Below, in pieces: positions 10,943 to 24,245 of a DNA stretch of 64,000 nt (position 1 is its first letter; each line of letters begins with the position of its first letter). The position numbers and the translations under genes are program-made. The stretch lies in the NCBI RefSeq assembly GCF_932526225.1, contig NC_064039.1, forward strand, positions 17,788,639 to 17,852,638, given 5' to 3'. Source of the stretch: Nematostella vectensis (lineage: Eukaryota > Cnidaria > Anthozoa > Actiniaria > Edwardsiidae). Below the pieces are notes generated by a model. That model ran no database searches, was not told where the DNA came from, and saw only the letters and a program-made list of their open reading frames with translations.

Positions 10943-12682
10943 GGTATCATTCGAACCCTGACATTCCCCGGCGTGTGTTGCGCTATTCGGTTTTTTCATA
11001 AGTGCGCATGCGCAGAAATTTTTTCCAAAAAAACTGTGTCCCGGAAGGTAGGGGACAACTTTTCGGGTCTATATACTTGAGCTAAAATTCTCAAACTCGG
11101 TAAGATCTATGTACTCATAAAGGGCTATCTAACCCTGCAATCAGATTTCGAATCTATCAAGAATTGACAAAAGCCGGTAATCTTTTTCGATACCTTCAGA
11201 GACATTTTGAGTAGGGCATGGGGACTAGGAATTAAGTCCGATTGATCTCAAACTTGGTCAGCATGAAGAAAGTATCAGCACTTAGTAAAGGTTAGAAAAT
11301 CAAAAGCATAGCTTCAAAGTAAAGCTGTTAAAAAAGGCCGGAAAAAAGGCCAAATTGCACCTTCTCCCTAGAAAAACTTTGCAAATATTGACTTTGGAGG
11401 ACAACAAACTGCCTAGCGCCTATATGGTTTTTCAAGAGCTTTCGAATGAGCTTATGCACGTTAAGATTGGATGAGTTTGAGTTTTTCAGTTGTCAAACAT
11501 GGTCCAAAAGTGGTCCAAGGTAGAATATGAGCATTTCTGAAGTTAGTCGTAGCCTGCCCAAAGTCACGGGGAAGGTCCAACTATGCTAGTAGACACTAAC
11601 CAAGAAAGATTCAGGACGAAGATTGAAGTTCAGACTTTTTTTTGCAAACTTCCCAAAAATTTTTCTGTGCCCACGATTTCTTTCGATTTTCAAAAAATTC
11701 CCACGAACCAGAAATAAGCAGCAAACAATACTTTCATGTATGAGCTTAGTGTCCATGCGCATCTCTATATCATAAGCGAAAGAAATCTCCAGAAACGATT
11801 TTGCAAGTACGACTTTTTGGGGGTTAAAAATGGTCCAAATTGCACATTCTACCAAAAATATTTTGGCAAATATTGACTTTGGAGGAAAACAAACTGCAGA
11901 GCGCCTATATGGTTTTTCCAGAGCTTTCGAATGAATCTATGCACGTTAAGATTGGAGGAGTTTGAGTTTTTCAGTGTTCAAATAAGGTCCTAAAAAGGTC
12001 CAAAATCTAAAAACTTCAAAAAACCAAAATTCTTAATACTTGTCCAAATGAGCCAAAAATGGTATCATTGGAACCCTGACATTCCCCGGCGTGTGTTGCG
12101 CTATTCGGATTTTTCATAAGTGCGCATGCGCAGAAATTTTTTCCAAAAAAACTGTGTCCCGGAAGGTAGGGGACAACTTTTCGGGTCTATATACTTGAGC
12201 TAAAATTCTCAAACTCGGCAATATCTATGTACTCATAAAGGGCTATCTAACCCTGCAATCAGATTTCGAATCGATCAAGAATTGACAAAAGCCGGTAATC
12301 TTTTTCCCTACCTTCCGGGACATATTGAGTAGGGCCTGGGGACTAGGAATTGAGTCCGATTGATCTCAAACTTGGTCAGCATGAAGAAAGTATCAGCACT
12401 TAGTAAAGGTTAGAAAATCAAAAGCATAGCTTCAAAGTAAAGCTGTTGAAAAAGGCCGGAAAAAAGGCCAAATTGCACCTTCTCCCTAGAAAAACTTTGC
12501 AAATATTGACTTTGGAGGACAACAAACTGCCTAGCGCCTATATGGTTTTTCAAGAGCTTTCGAATGAGCCTATGCACGTTAAGATTGGATGAGTTTGAGT
12601 TTTTCAGTGTTCAAACAAGGTCCAAAATCTAAAAACTTCAAAAAACAAAACTTCTTAATACTTGTCCAAATGAGCCGAAAAA
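10943..12682. repeat. L+S dimer, subtype A'
   Basis: L 1118 bp, S (from 12061) 622 bp. Carries the CGATACC, GGGCATGGGG and ATTGGAACCC markers of its partners at 6343 and 15543; I saw no private difference. Confidence 0.88.
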
Positions 12683-14423
12683 GGTATCATTCGAACCCTG
12701 ACATTCCCCGGCGTGTGTTGCGCTATTCGGTTTTTTCATAAGTGCGCATGCGCAGAAATTTTTTCCAAAAAAACTGTGTCCCGGAAGGTAGGGGACAACT
12801 TTTCGGGTCTATATACTTGAGCTAAAATTCTCAAACTCGGTAAGATCTATGTACTCATAAAGGGCTATCTAACCCTGCAATCAGATTTCGAATCGATCAA
12901 GAATTGACAAAAGCCGGTAATCTTTTTCCCTACCTTCAGAGACATTTTGAGTAGGGCCTGGGGACTAGGAATTAAGTCCGATTGATCTCAAACTTGGTCA
13001 GCATGAAGAAAGTATCAGCACTTAGTAAAGGTTAGAAAATCAAAAGCATAGCTTCAAAGTAAAGCTGTTAAAAAAGGCCGGAAAAAAGGCCAAATTGCAC
13101 CTTCTCCCTAGAAAAACTTTGCAAATATTGACTTTGGAGGACAACAAACTGCCTAGCGCCTATATGGTTTTTCAAGAGCTTTCGAATGAGCTGATGCACG
13201 TTAAGATTGGATGAGTTTGAGTTTTTCAGTTGTCAAACAGGGTCCAAAAGTGGTCCAAGGTAGAATATGAGCATTTCTGAAGTTAGTCGTAGCCTGCCCA
13301 AAGTCACGGGGAAGGTCAAACTATGCTAGTAGACACTAACTAAGAAAGATTCAGGACGAAGATTGAAGTTTAGACTTTTTTTTGCAAACTTCCCAAAAAT
13401 TTTTCTGTGCCGACGATTTCTTTCGATTTTCAAAAAATTCCCACGAGCCAAGAATAAGCAGCAAACAATACTTTGATGTATGAGCTTAGTGTCCATGCGC
13501 ATTTCTATATCATAAGAGAAAGAAATCTCCAGAAACGATTTTGCAAGTACGACTTTTAGGGGGTTAAAAATGGTCCAAATTGCACATTCTACCAAATATA
13601 TTTTGGCAAATATTGACTTTGGAGGAAAAGAAACTTCAGAGCGCCTATATGGTTTTTCCAGAGCTTTCGAATGAATCTATGCACGTTAAGATTGGAGGAG
13701 TTTGAGTTTTTCAGTGTTCAAATAATGTCCTAAAAAGGTCCAAAATCTAAAAACTTCAAAAAACCAAAATTCTTAATACTTGTCCAAATGAGCCGAAAAT
13801 GGTATCATTCAAACCCTGACATTCCCCGGCGTGTGTTGCGCTATTCGGTTTTTTTCATAAGTGCGCATGCGCAGAAATTTTTTCCAAAAAAACTGTGTCC
13901 CGGAGGGTAGGGGACAACTTTTCGGGTCTATATACTTGAGCTAAAATTCTCAAACTCGGCAATATCTATGTACTCATAAAGGGCTATCTAACCCTGCAAT
14001 CAGATTTCGAATCGATCAAGAATTGACAAAAGCCGCTAATCTTTTTCCCTACCTTCCGGGACATTTTGAATAGGGCCTGGGGACTAGGAATTAAGTCCGA
14101 TTGATCTCAAACTTGGTCAGCATGAAGAAAGTATCAGCACTTAGTAAAGGTTAGAAAATCAAAAGCATAGCTTCAAAGTAAAGCTGTTAAAAAAGGCCGG
14201 AAAAAAGGCCAAATTGCACCTTCTCCTTAGAAAAACTTTGCAAATATTGACTTTGGAGGACAACAAACTGCCTAGCGCCTATATGGTTTTTCAAGAGCTT
14301 TCGAATGGGCCTATGCACGTTAAGATTGGATGAGTTTGAGTTTTTCAGTGTTCAAACAAGGTCCAAAATCTAAAAACTTCAAAAAACCAAACTTCTTAAT
14401 ACTTGTCCAAATGAGCCGAAAAT
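12683..14423. repeat. L+S dimer, subtype E
   Basis: L 1118 bp, S (from 13801) 623 bp. Distinguished from its partner at 8083 by one C-to-T change near 13503. Confidence 0.88.
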
Positions 14424-15542
14424 GGTATCATTCGAACCCTGACATTCCCCGGCGTGTGTTGCGCTATTCGGTTTTTCCATAAGTGCGCATGCGCAGAAAT
14501 TTTTTCCCCAAAAAACTGTGTCCCGGAAGGTAGGGGACAACTTTTCGGGTCTATATACTTGAGCTAAAATTCTCAAACTCGGTAAGATCTATGTACTCAT
14601 AAAGGGCTATCTAACCCTGCAATCAGATTTCGAATCGATCAAGAATTGACAAAAGCCGGTAATCTTTTTCCCTACCTTTAGAGACATTTTGAGTACGGCC
14701 TGGGGACTAGGAATTAGGTCCGATTGATCTCAAACTTGGTCAGCATGAAGAAAGTATCAGCACTTAGTAAAGGTTAGAAAATCAAAAGCATAGCTTCAAA
14801 GTAAAGCTGTTAAAAAAGGCCGGAATAAAGGCCAAATTGCACCTTCTCCCTAGAAAAACTTTGCAAATATCGACTTTGGAGGACAACAAACTGCCTAGCG
14901 CCTATATGGTTTTTCAAGAGCTTTCGAATGAGCCTATGCACGTTAAGATTGGATGAGTTTGAGTTTTTCATTTGTCAAACAAGGTCCAAAAGTGGTCCAA
15001 GGTAGAATATGAGCATTTCTGAAGTTAGTCGTAGCCTGCCCAAAGTCACGGGGAAGGTCCAACTATGCTAGTAGACACTAACTAAGAAAGATTCAGGACG
15101 AAGATTGAAGTTTAGACTTTTTTTTGCAAACTTTCCAAAAATTTTTCTGTGCCGACGATTTCTTTCGATTTTCAAAAAATTCCCACGAACCAGAAATAAG
15201 CAGCAAACAATACTTTCATGTATGACCTCAGTGTCCATGCGCATCTCTATATCATAAGCGAAAGAAATCTCCAGAAACGATTTTGCAAAAACGACTTTTT
15301 GGGGGTTAAAAATGGTCCAAATTGCACATTCTACCAAAAATATTTTGGCAAATATTGACTTTGGAGGAAAACAAACTGCAGAGCGCCTATATGGTTTTTC
15401 CAGGGCTTTCGAATGAATCTATGCACGTTAAGATTGGAGGAGTTTGAGTTTTTCAGTGTTCAAACAAGGTCCAAAAAAGGTCCAAAATCTAAAAACTTCA
15501 AAAAACAAAACTTCTTAATACTTGTCCAAATGAGCCGAAAAT
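14424..15542. repeat. Long unit, subtype F, directly followed by another L
   Basis: 1119 bp; one private A-to-G change at the AATTAGGTCC site. Y ends in the S-type form again. Confidence 0.88.
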
Positions 15543-17282
15543 GGTATCATTCGAACCCTGACATTCCCCGGCGTGTGTTGCGCTATTCGGTTTTTTCATA
15601 AGTGCGCATGCGCAGAAATTTTTTCCAAAAAAACTGTGTCCCGGAAGGTAGGGGACAACTTTTCGGGTCTATATACTTGAGCTAAAATTCTCAAACTCGG
15701 TAAGATCTATGTACTCATAAAGGGCTATCTAACCCTGCAATCAGATTTCGAATCTATCAAGAATTGACAAAAGCCGGTAATCTTTTTCGATACCTTCAGA
15801 GACATTTTGAGTAGGGCATGGGGACTAGGAATTAAGTCCGATTGATCTCAAACTTGGTCAGCATGAAGAAAGTATCAGCACTTAGTAAAGGTTAGAAAAT
15901 CAAAAGCATAGCTTCAAAGTAAAGCTGTTAAAAAAGGCCGGAAAAAAGGCCAAATTGCACCTTCTCCCTAGAAAAACTTTGCAAATATTGACTTTGGAGG
16001 ACAACAAACTGCCTAGCGCCTATATGGTTTTTCAAGAGCTTTCGAATGAGCTTATGCACGTTAAGATTGGATGAGTTTGAGTTTTTCAGTTGTCAAACAT
16101 GGTCCAAAAGTGGTCCAAGGTAGAATATGAGCATTTCTGAAGTTAGTCGTAGCCTGCCCAAAGTCACGGGGAAGGTCCAACTATGCTAGTAGACACTAAC
16201 CAAGAAAGATTCAGGACGAAGATTGAAGTTCAGACTTTTTTTTGCAAACTTCCCAAAAATTTTTCTGTGCCCACGATTTCTTTCGATTTTCAAAAAATTC
16301 CCACGAACCAGAAATAAGCAGCAAACAATACTTTCATGTATGAGCTTAGTGTCCATGCGCATCTCTATATCATAAGCGAAAGAAATCTCCAGAAACGATT
16401 TTGCAAGTACGACTTTTTGGGGGTTAAAAATGGTCCAAATTGCACATTCTACCAAAAATATTTTGGCAAATATTGACTTTGGAGGAAAACAAACTGCAGA
16501 GCGCCTATATGGTTTTTCCAGAGCTTTCGAATGAATCTATGCACGTTAAGATTGGAGGAGTTTGAGTTTTTCAGTGTTCAAATAAGGTCCTAAAAAGGTC
16601 CAAAATCTAAAAACTTCAAAAAACCAAAATTCTTAATACTTGTCCAAATGAGCCAAAAATGGTATCATTGGAACCCTGACATTCCCCGGCGTGTGTTGCG
16701 CTATTCGGATTTTTCATAAGTGCGCATGCGCAGAAATTTTTTCCAAAAAAACTGTGTCCCGGAAGGTAGGGGACAACTTTTCGGGTCTATATACTTGAGC
16801 TAAAATTCTCAAACTCGGCAATATCTATGTACTCATAAAGGGCTATCTAACCCTGCAATCAGATTTCGAATCGATCAAGAATTGACAAAAGCCGGTAATC
16901 TTTTTCCCTACCTTCCGGGACATATTGAGTAGGGCCTGGGGACTAGGAATTGAGTCCGATTGATCTCAAACTTGGTCAGCATGAAGAAAGTATCAGCACT
17001 TAGTAAAGGTTAGAAAATCAAAAGCATAGCTTCAAAGTAAAGCTGTTGAAAAAGGCCGGAAAAAAGGCCAAATTGCACCTTCTCCCTAGAAAAACTTTGC
17101 AAATATTGACTTTGGAGGACAACAAACTGCCTAGCGCCTATATGGTTTTTCAAGAGCTTTCGAATGAGCCTATGCACGTTAAGATTGGATGAGTTTGAGT
17201 TTTTCAGTGTTCAAACAAGGTCCAAAATCTAAAAACTTCAAAAAACAAAACTTCTTAATACTTGTCCAAATGAGCCGAAAAA
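15543..17282. repeat. L+S dimer, subtype A'
   Basis: L 1118 bp, S (from 16661) 622 bp. Last occurrence of the CGATACC and ATTGGAACCC markers in the window. Confidence 0.88.
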
Positions 17283-19022
17283 GGTATCATTCGAACCCTG
17301 ACATTCCCCGGCGTGTGTTGCGCTATTCGGTTTTTTCATAAGTGCGCATGCGCAGAAATTTTTTCCAAAAAAACTGTGTCCCGGAAGGTAGGGGACAACT
17401 TTTCGGGTCTATATACTTGAGCTAAAATTCTCAAACTCGGTAAGATCTATGTACTCATAAAGGGCTATCTAACCCTGCAATCAGATTTCGAATCGATCAA
17501 GAATTGACAAAAGCCGGTAATCTTTTTCCCTACCTTCAGAGACATTTTGAGTAGGGCCTGGGGACTAGGAATTAAGTCCGATTGATCTCAAACTTGGTCA
17601 GCATGAAGAAAGTATCAGCACTTAGTAAAGGTTAGAAAATCAAAAGCATAGCTTCAAAGTAAAGCTGTTAAAAAAGGCCGGAAAAAAGGCCAAATTGCAC
17701 CTTCTCCCTAGAAAAACTTTGCAAATATTGACTTTGGAGGACAACAAACTGCCTAGCGCCTATATGGTTTTTCAAGAGCTTTCGAATGAGCTTATGCACG
17801 TTAAGATTGGATGAGTTTGAGTTTTTCAGTTGTCAAACATGGTCCAAAAGTGGTCCAAGGTAGAATATGAGCATTTCTGAAGTTAGTCGTAGCCTGCCCA
17901 AAGTCACGGGGAAGGTCCAACTATGCTAGTAGACACTAACCAAGAAAGATTCAGGACGAAGATTGAAGTTCAGACTTTTTTTTGCAAACTTCCCAAAAAT
18001 TTTTCTGTGCCCACGATTTCTTTCGATTTTCAAAAAATTCCCACGAACCAGAAATAAGCAGCAAACAATACTTTCATGTATGAGCTTAGTGTCCATGCGC
18101 ATCTCTATATCATAAGCGAAAGAAATCTCCAGAAACGATTTTGCAAGTACGACTTTTTGGGGGTTAAAAATGGTCCAAATTGCAAATTCTACCAAAAATA
18201 TTTTGGCAAATATTGACTTTGGAGGAAAACAAACTGCAGAGCGCCTATATGGTTTTTCCAGGGCTTTCGAATGAATCTATGCACGTTAAGATTGGAGGAG
18301 TTTGAGTTTTTCAGTGTTCAAATAAGGTCCTAAAAAGGTCCAAAATCTAAAAACTTCAAAAAACCAAAATTCTTAATACTTGTCCAAATGAGCCGAAAAT
18401 GGTATCATTCGAACCCTGACATTCCCCGGCGTGTGTTGCGCTATTCGGATTTTTCATAAGTGCGCATGCGCAGAAATTTTTTCCAAAAAAACTGTGTCCC
18501 GGAAGGTAGGGGACAACTTTTCGGGTCTATATACTTGAGCTAAAATTCTCAAACTCGGCAATATCTATGTACTCATAAAGGGCTATCTAACCCTGCAATC
18601 AGATTTCGAATCGATCAAGAATTGACAAAAGCCGCTAATCGTTTTCCCTACCTTCCGGGACATATTGAGTAGGGCCTGGGGACTAGGAATTGAGTCCGAT
18701 TGATCTCAAACTTGGTCAGCATGAAGAAAGTATCAGCACTTAGTAAAGGTTAGAAAATCAAAAGCATAGCTTCAAAGTAAAGCTGTTGAAAAAGGCCGGA
18801 AAAAAGGCCAAATTGCACCTTCTCCCTAGAAAAACTTTGCAAATATTGACTTTGGAGGACAACAAACTGCCTAGCGCCTATATGGTTTTTCAAGAGCTTT
18901 CGAATGAGCCTATGCACGTTAAGATTGGATGAGTTTGAGTTTTTCAGTGTTCAAACAAGGTCCAAAATCTAAAAACTTCAAAAAACAAAACTTCTTAATA
19001 CTTGTCCAAATGAGCCGAAAAA
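17283..19022. repeat. L+S dimer, subtype A
   Basis: L 1118 bp, S (from 18401) 622 bp. Y resembles A' (GTGCCCACG, ACCAAGAAAG) but has TTGCAAATTC near 18181 where A' has TTGCACATTC, and CCAGGGC instead of CCAGAGC. The S has CGGATTTTTC and GCTAATCG. Confidence 0.88.
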
Positions 19023-20762
19023 GGTATCATTCGAACCCTGACATTCCCCGGCGTGTGTTGCGCTATTCGGTTTTTTCATAAGTGCGCATGCGCAGAAATT
19101 TTTTCCAAAAAAACTGTGTCCCGGAAGGTAGGGGACAACTTTTCGGGTCTATATACTTGAGCTAAAATTCTCAAACTCGGTAAGATCTATGTACTCATAA
19201 AGGGCTATCTAACCCTGCAATCAGATTTCGAATCGATCAAGAATTGACAAAAGCCGGTAATCTTTTTTCCTACCTTCAGAGACATTTTGAGTAGGGCCTG
19301 GGGACTAGGAATTAAGTCCGATTGATCTCAAACTTGGTCAGCATGAAGAAAGTATCAGCACTTTGTAAAGGTTAGAAAATCAAAAGCATAGCTTCAAAGT
19401 AAAGCTGTTAAAAAAGGCCGGAAAAAAGGCCAAATTGCACCTTCTCCCTAGAAAAACTTTGCAAATATTGACATTGGAGGACAACAAACTGCCTAGCGCC
19501 TATATGGTTTTTCAAGAGCTTTCGAATGAGCTGATGCACGTTAAGATTGGATGAGTTTGAGTTTTTCAGTTGTCAAACAAGGTCCAAAAGTGGTCCAAGG
19601 TAGAATATGAGCATTTCTGAAGTTAGTCGTAGCCTGCCCAAAGTCACGGGGAAGGTCCAACTATGCTAGTAGACACTAACTAAGAAAGATTCAGGACGAA
19701 GATTGAAGTTTAGACTTTTTTTTGCAAACTTCCCAAAAAATTTTCTGTGCCGACGATTTCTTTCGATTTTCAAAAAATTCCCACGAACCAGAAATAAGCA
19801 GCAAACAATACTTTCATGTATGAGCTTAGTGTCCATGCGCATCTCTATATCATAAGCGAAAGAAATCTCCAGAAACGATTTTGGAAACACGACTTTTTGG
19901 GGGTTAAAAATGGTCCAAATTGCACATTCTACCAAAAATATTTTGGCAAATATTGACTTTGGAGGAAAACAAACTGCAGAGCGCCTATATGGTTTTTCCA
20001 GAGCTTTCGAATGAATCTATGCACGTTAAGATTGGAGGAGTTTGAGTTTTTCAGTGTTCAAATAAGGCCCTTAAAAGGTCCAAAATCTAAAAACTTCAAA
20101 AAACCAAAATTCTTAATACTTGTCCAAATGAGCCGAAAATGGTATCATTCGAACCCTGACATTCCCCGGCGTGTGTTGCGCTATTCGGATTTTTCATAAG
20201 TGCGCATGCGCAGAAATTTTTTCCAAAAAAACTGTGTCCCGGAAGGTAGGGGACAACTTTTCGGGTCTATATACTTGAGCTAAAATTCTCAAACTCGGCA
20301 ATATCTATGTACTCATAAAGGGCTATCTAACCCTGCAATCAGATTTCGAATCGATCAAGAATTGACAAAAGCCGCTAATCGTTTTCCCTACCTTCCGTGA
20401 CATATTGAGTAGGGCCTGGGGACTAGGAATTGAGTCCGATTGATCTCAAACTTGGTCAGCATGAAGAAAGTATCAGCACTTAGTAAAGGTTAGAAAATCA
20501 AAAGCATAGCTTCAAAGTAAAGCTGTTGAAAAAGGCCGGAAAAAAGGCCAAATTGCACCTTCTCCCTAGAAAAACTTTGCAAATATTGACTTTGGAGGAC
20601 AACAAACTGCCTAGCGCCTATATGGTTTTTCAAGAGCTTTCGAATGAGCCTATGCACGTTAAGATTGGATGAGTTTGAGTTTTTCAGTGTTCAAACAAGG
20701 TCCAAAATCTAAAAACTTCAAAAAACAAAACTTCTTAATACTTGTCCAAATGAGCCGAAAAA
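19023..20762. repeat. L+S dimer, subtype B
   Basis: L 1118 bp, S (from 20141) 622 bp. B markers are GCACTTTGTAAAGG near 19358, CCCAAAAAATTTTCTG near 19733, TTGGAAACACG and GCCCTTAAAAGG. GACATTGGAGG near 19470 is private. The S has CTTCCGTGAC. Confidence 0.88.
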
Positions 20763-22503
20763 GGTATCATTCGAACCCTGACATTCCCCGGCGTGTGTTG
20801 CGCTATTCGGTTTTTTCATAAGTGCGCATGCGCAGAAATTTTTTCCAAAAAAACTGTGTCCCGGAAGGTAGGGGACAACTTTTCGGGTCTATATACTTGA
20901 GCTAAAATTCTCAAACTCGGTAAGATCTATGTACTCATAAAGGGCTATCTAACCCTGCAATCAGATTTCGAATCGATCAAGAATTGACAAAAGCCGGTAA
21001 TCTTTTTTCCTACCTTCAGAGACATTTTGAGTAGGGCCTGGGGACTAGGAATTAAGTCCGATTGATCTCAAACTTGGTCAGCATGAAGAAAGTATCAGCA
21101 CTTTGTAAAGGTTAGAAAATCAAAAGCATAGCTTCAAAGTAAAGCTGTTAAAAAAGGCCGGAAAAAAGGCCAAATTGCACCTTCTCCCTAGAAAAACTTT
21201 GCAAATATTGACTTTGGAGGACAACAAACTGCCTAGCGCCTATATGGTTTTTCAAGAGCTTTCGAATGAGCTGATGCACGTTAAGATTGGATGAGTTTGA
21301 GTTTTTCAGTTGTCAAACAAGGTCCAAAAGTGGTCCAAGGTAGAATATGAGCATTTCTGAAGTTAGTCGTAGCCTGCCCAAAGTCACGGGGAAGGTCCAA
21401 CTATGCTAGTAGACACTAACTAAGAAAGATTCAGGACGAAGATTGAAGTTTAGACTTTTTTTTGCAAACTTCCCAAAAAATTTTCTGTGCCGACGATTTC
21501 TTTCGATTTTCAAAAAATTCCCACGAACCAGAAATAAGCAGCAAACAATACTTTCATGTATGAGCTTAGTGTCCATGCGCATCTCTATATCATAAGCGAA
21601 AGAAATCTCCAGAAACAATTTTGGAAACACGACTTTTTGGGGGTTAAAAATGGTCCAAATTGCACATTCTACCAAAAATATTTTAGCAAATATTGACTTT
21701 GGAGGAAAACAAACTGCAGAGCGCCTATATGCTTTTTCCAGAGCTTTCGAATGAATCTATGCACGTTAAGATTGGAGGAGTTTGAGTTTTTCAGTGTTCA
21801 AATAAGGCCCTAAAAAGGTCCAAAATCTAAAAACTTCAAAAAACCAAAATTCTTAATACTTGTCCAAATGAGCCGAAAATGGTATCATTCGAACCCTGAC
21901 ATTCTTTGGCGTGTGTTGCGCTATTCGGTTTTTTTCATAAGTGCGCATGCGCAGAAATTTTTTCCAAAAAAACTGTGTCACGGAGGGTAGGGGACAACTT
22001 TTCGGGTCTATATACTTGAGCTAAAATTCTAAAACTCGGCAATATCTATGTACTCATAAAGGGCTATCTAACCCTGCAATCAGATTTCGAATCGATCAAG
22101 AATTGACAAAAGCCGCTAATCTTTTTCCCTACCTTCCGGGACATTTTGAGTAGGGCCTGGGGACTAGGAATTAAATCCGATTGATCTCAAACTTGGTCAG
22201 CATGAAGAAAGTATCAGCACTTAGTAAAGGTTAGAAAATCAAAAGCATAGCTTCAAAGTAAAGCTGTTAAAAAAGGCCGGAAAAAAGGCCAAATTGCACC
22301 TTCTCCTTAGAAAAACTTTGCAAATATTGACTTTGGAGGACAACAAACTGCCTAGCGCCTATATGGTTTTTCAAGAGCTTTCGAATGAGCCTATGCACGT
22401 TAAGATTGGATGAGTTTGAGTTTTTCAGTGTTCAAACAAGGTCCAAAATCTAAAAACTTCAAAAAACAAAACTTCTTAATACTTGTCCAAATGAGCCGAA
22501 AAA
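20763..22503. repeat. L+S dimer, subtype B (TTTAGC variant)
   Basis: L 1118 bp, S (from 21881) 623 bp. Y has ATTTTAGCAAAT and TATGCTTTTTCC, shared with units at 43395 and 45136, and a private AAACAATT near 21615. The S has ATTCTTTGGCG, TGTCACGGAG, TCTAAAACTC and AATTAAATCC, a marker set shared with the S units at 29962, 46254 and 54335. Confidence 0.88.
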
Positions 22504-24245
22504 GGTATCATTCGAACCCTGACATTCCCCGGCGTGTGTTGCGCTATTCGGTTTTTTCATAAGTGCGCATGCGCAGAAATTTTTTCCAAAAAAACTGTGT
22601 CCCGGAAGGTAGGGGACAACTCTTCGGGTCTATATACTTGAGCTAAAATTCTCAAACTCGGTAAGATCTATGTACTCATAAAGGGCTATCTAACCCTGCA
22701 ATCAGATTTCGAATCGATCAAGAATTGACAAAAGCCGGTAATCTTTTTCCCTACCTTCAGAGACATTTTGAGTAGGGCCTGGGGACTAGGAATTAAGTCC
22801 GATTGATCTCAAACTTGGTCAGCATGAAGAAAGTATCAGCACTTAGTAAAGGTTAGAAAATCAAAATCATAGCTTCAAAGTAAAGCTGTTAAAAAAGGCC
22901 GGAAAAAAGGCCAAATTGCACCTTCTCCCTAGAAAAACTTTGCAAATATTGACTTTGGAGGACAACAAACTGCCTAGCGCCTATATGGTTTTTCAAGAGC
23001 TTTCGAATGAGCTTATTCAAGTTAAGATTGGATGAGTTTGAGTTTTTCAGTTGTCAAACAAGGTCCAAAAGTGGTCCAAGGTAGAATATGAGCATTTCTG
23101 AAGTTAGTCGTAGCCTGCCCAAAGTCACGGGGAAGGTCCAACTATGCTAGTAGACACTAACTAAGAAAGATTCAGGACGAAGATTGAAGTTTAGACTTTT
23201 TTTTGCAAACTTCCCAAAAATTTTTCTGTGCCGACGATTTCTTTCGATTTTCAAAAAATTCCCACAAACCAGAAATAAGCAGCAAACAATACTTTCATGT
23301 ATGAGCTTAGTGTCCATGCGCATCTCTATATCATAAGCAAAAGAAATCTCCAGAAACGATTTTGCAAGTACGACTTTTTGGGGGTTAAAAATGGTCCAAA
23401 TTGCACATTCTACCAAAAAAATTTTGGCAAATATTGACTTTGGAGGAAAACAAACTGCAGAGCGCCTATATGGTTTTTCCAGAGCTTTCGAATGAATCTA
23501 TGCACGTTAAGATTGGAGGAGTTTGAGTTTTTCAGTGTTCAAATAAGGCCCTAAAAAGGTCCAAAATCTAAAAACTTCAAAAAACCAAAATTCTTAATAC
23601 TTGTCCAAATGAGCCGAAAATGGTATCATTCGAACCCTGACATTCCCCGGCGTGTGTTGCGCTATTCGGTTTTTTTTCATAAGTGCGCATGCGCAGAAAT
23701 TTTTTCCAAAAAAACTGTGTCCCGGAGGGTAGGGGACAACTTTTCGGGTCTATATACTTGAGCTAAAATTCTCAAACTCGGCAATATCTATGTACTCATA
23801 AAGGGCTATCTAACCCTGCAATCAGATTTCGAATCGATCAAGAATTGACAAAAGCCGCTAATCTTTTTCCCTACCTTCCGGGACATTTTGAGTAGGGCCT
23901 GGGGACTAGGAATTGAGTCCGATTGATCTCAAACTTGGTCAGCATGAAGAAAGTATCAGCACTTAGTAAAGGTTAGAAAATCAAAAGCATAGCTTCAAAG
24001 TAAAGCTGTTAAAAAAGGCCGGAAAAAAGGCCAAATTGCACCTTCTCCTTAGAAAAACTTTGCAAATATTGACTTTGGAGAACAACAAACTGCCTAGCGC
24101 CTATATGGTTTTTCAAGAGCTTTCGAATGAGCCTATGCACGTTAAGATTGGATGAGTTTGAGTTTTTCAGTGTTCAAACAAGGTCCAAAATCTAAAAACT
24201 TCAAAAAACAAAACTTCTTAATACTTGTCCAAATGAGCCGAAAAA
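22504..24245. repeat. L+S dimer, subtype C
   Basis: L 1118 bp, S (from 23622) 624 bp. C markers are CCACAAACC and AAGCAAAAG, both CpG-to-CpA forms. AACTCTTCGGG near 22619 and CCAAAAAAATTTTGG near 23412 are shared only with the unit at 46877. CTTATTCAAG near 23013 is private. The S has GGAGAACAAC, shared with the S at 47995. Confidence 0.88.

Larger units (their letters stand above)
8083..12682. repeat. 4600-bp super-repeat, copy 2
   Basis: Same unit order and exact length as copy 1, with very few substitutions. F here has CATTTGTCAAAC, as in copy 3, so copies 2 and 3 are closest to each other. Confidence 0.92.
12683..17282. repeat. 4600-bp super-repeat, copy 3
   Basis: Third exact-length copy. 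Private substitutions include ATTTCTATAT near 13501 (ATCTCTATAT elsewhere) and AATTAGGTCC near 14713. The following L at 17283 is still close to this series in its X but then carries A-type markers, so the 4600-bp series ends here. Confidence 0.92.
17283..24245. repeat. ~6.96-kb super-repeat A-B-B-C, copy 1
   Basis: 6963 bp made of four L+S dimers with L subtypes A, B, B and C. The same order of subtypes recurs at 25364, 32953, 39915 (with one more B) and 49737. Landmarks at 17283-23622 recur 15,670 (later 15,669) bp downstream in copy 3. Confidence 0.88.
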
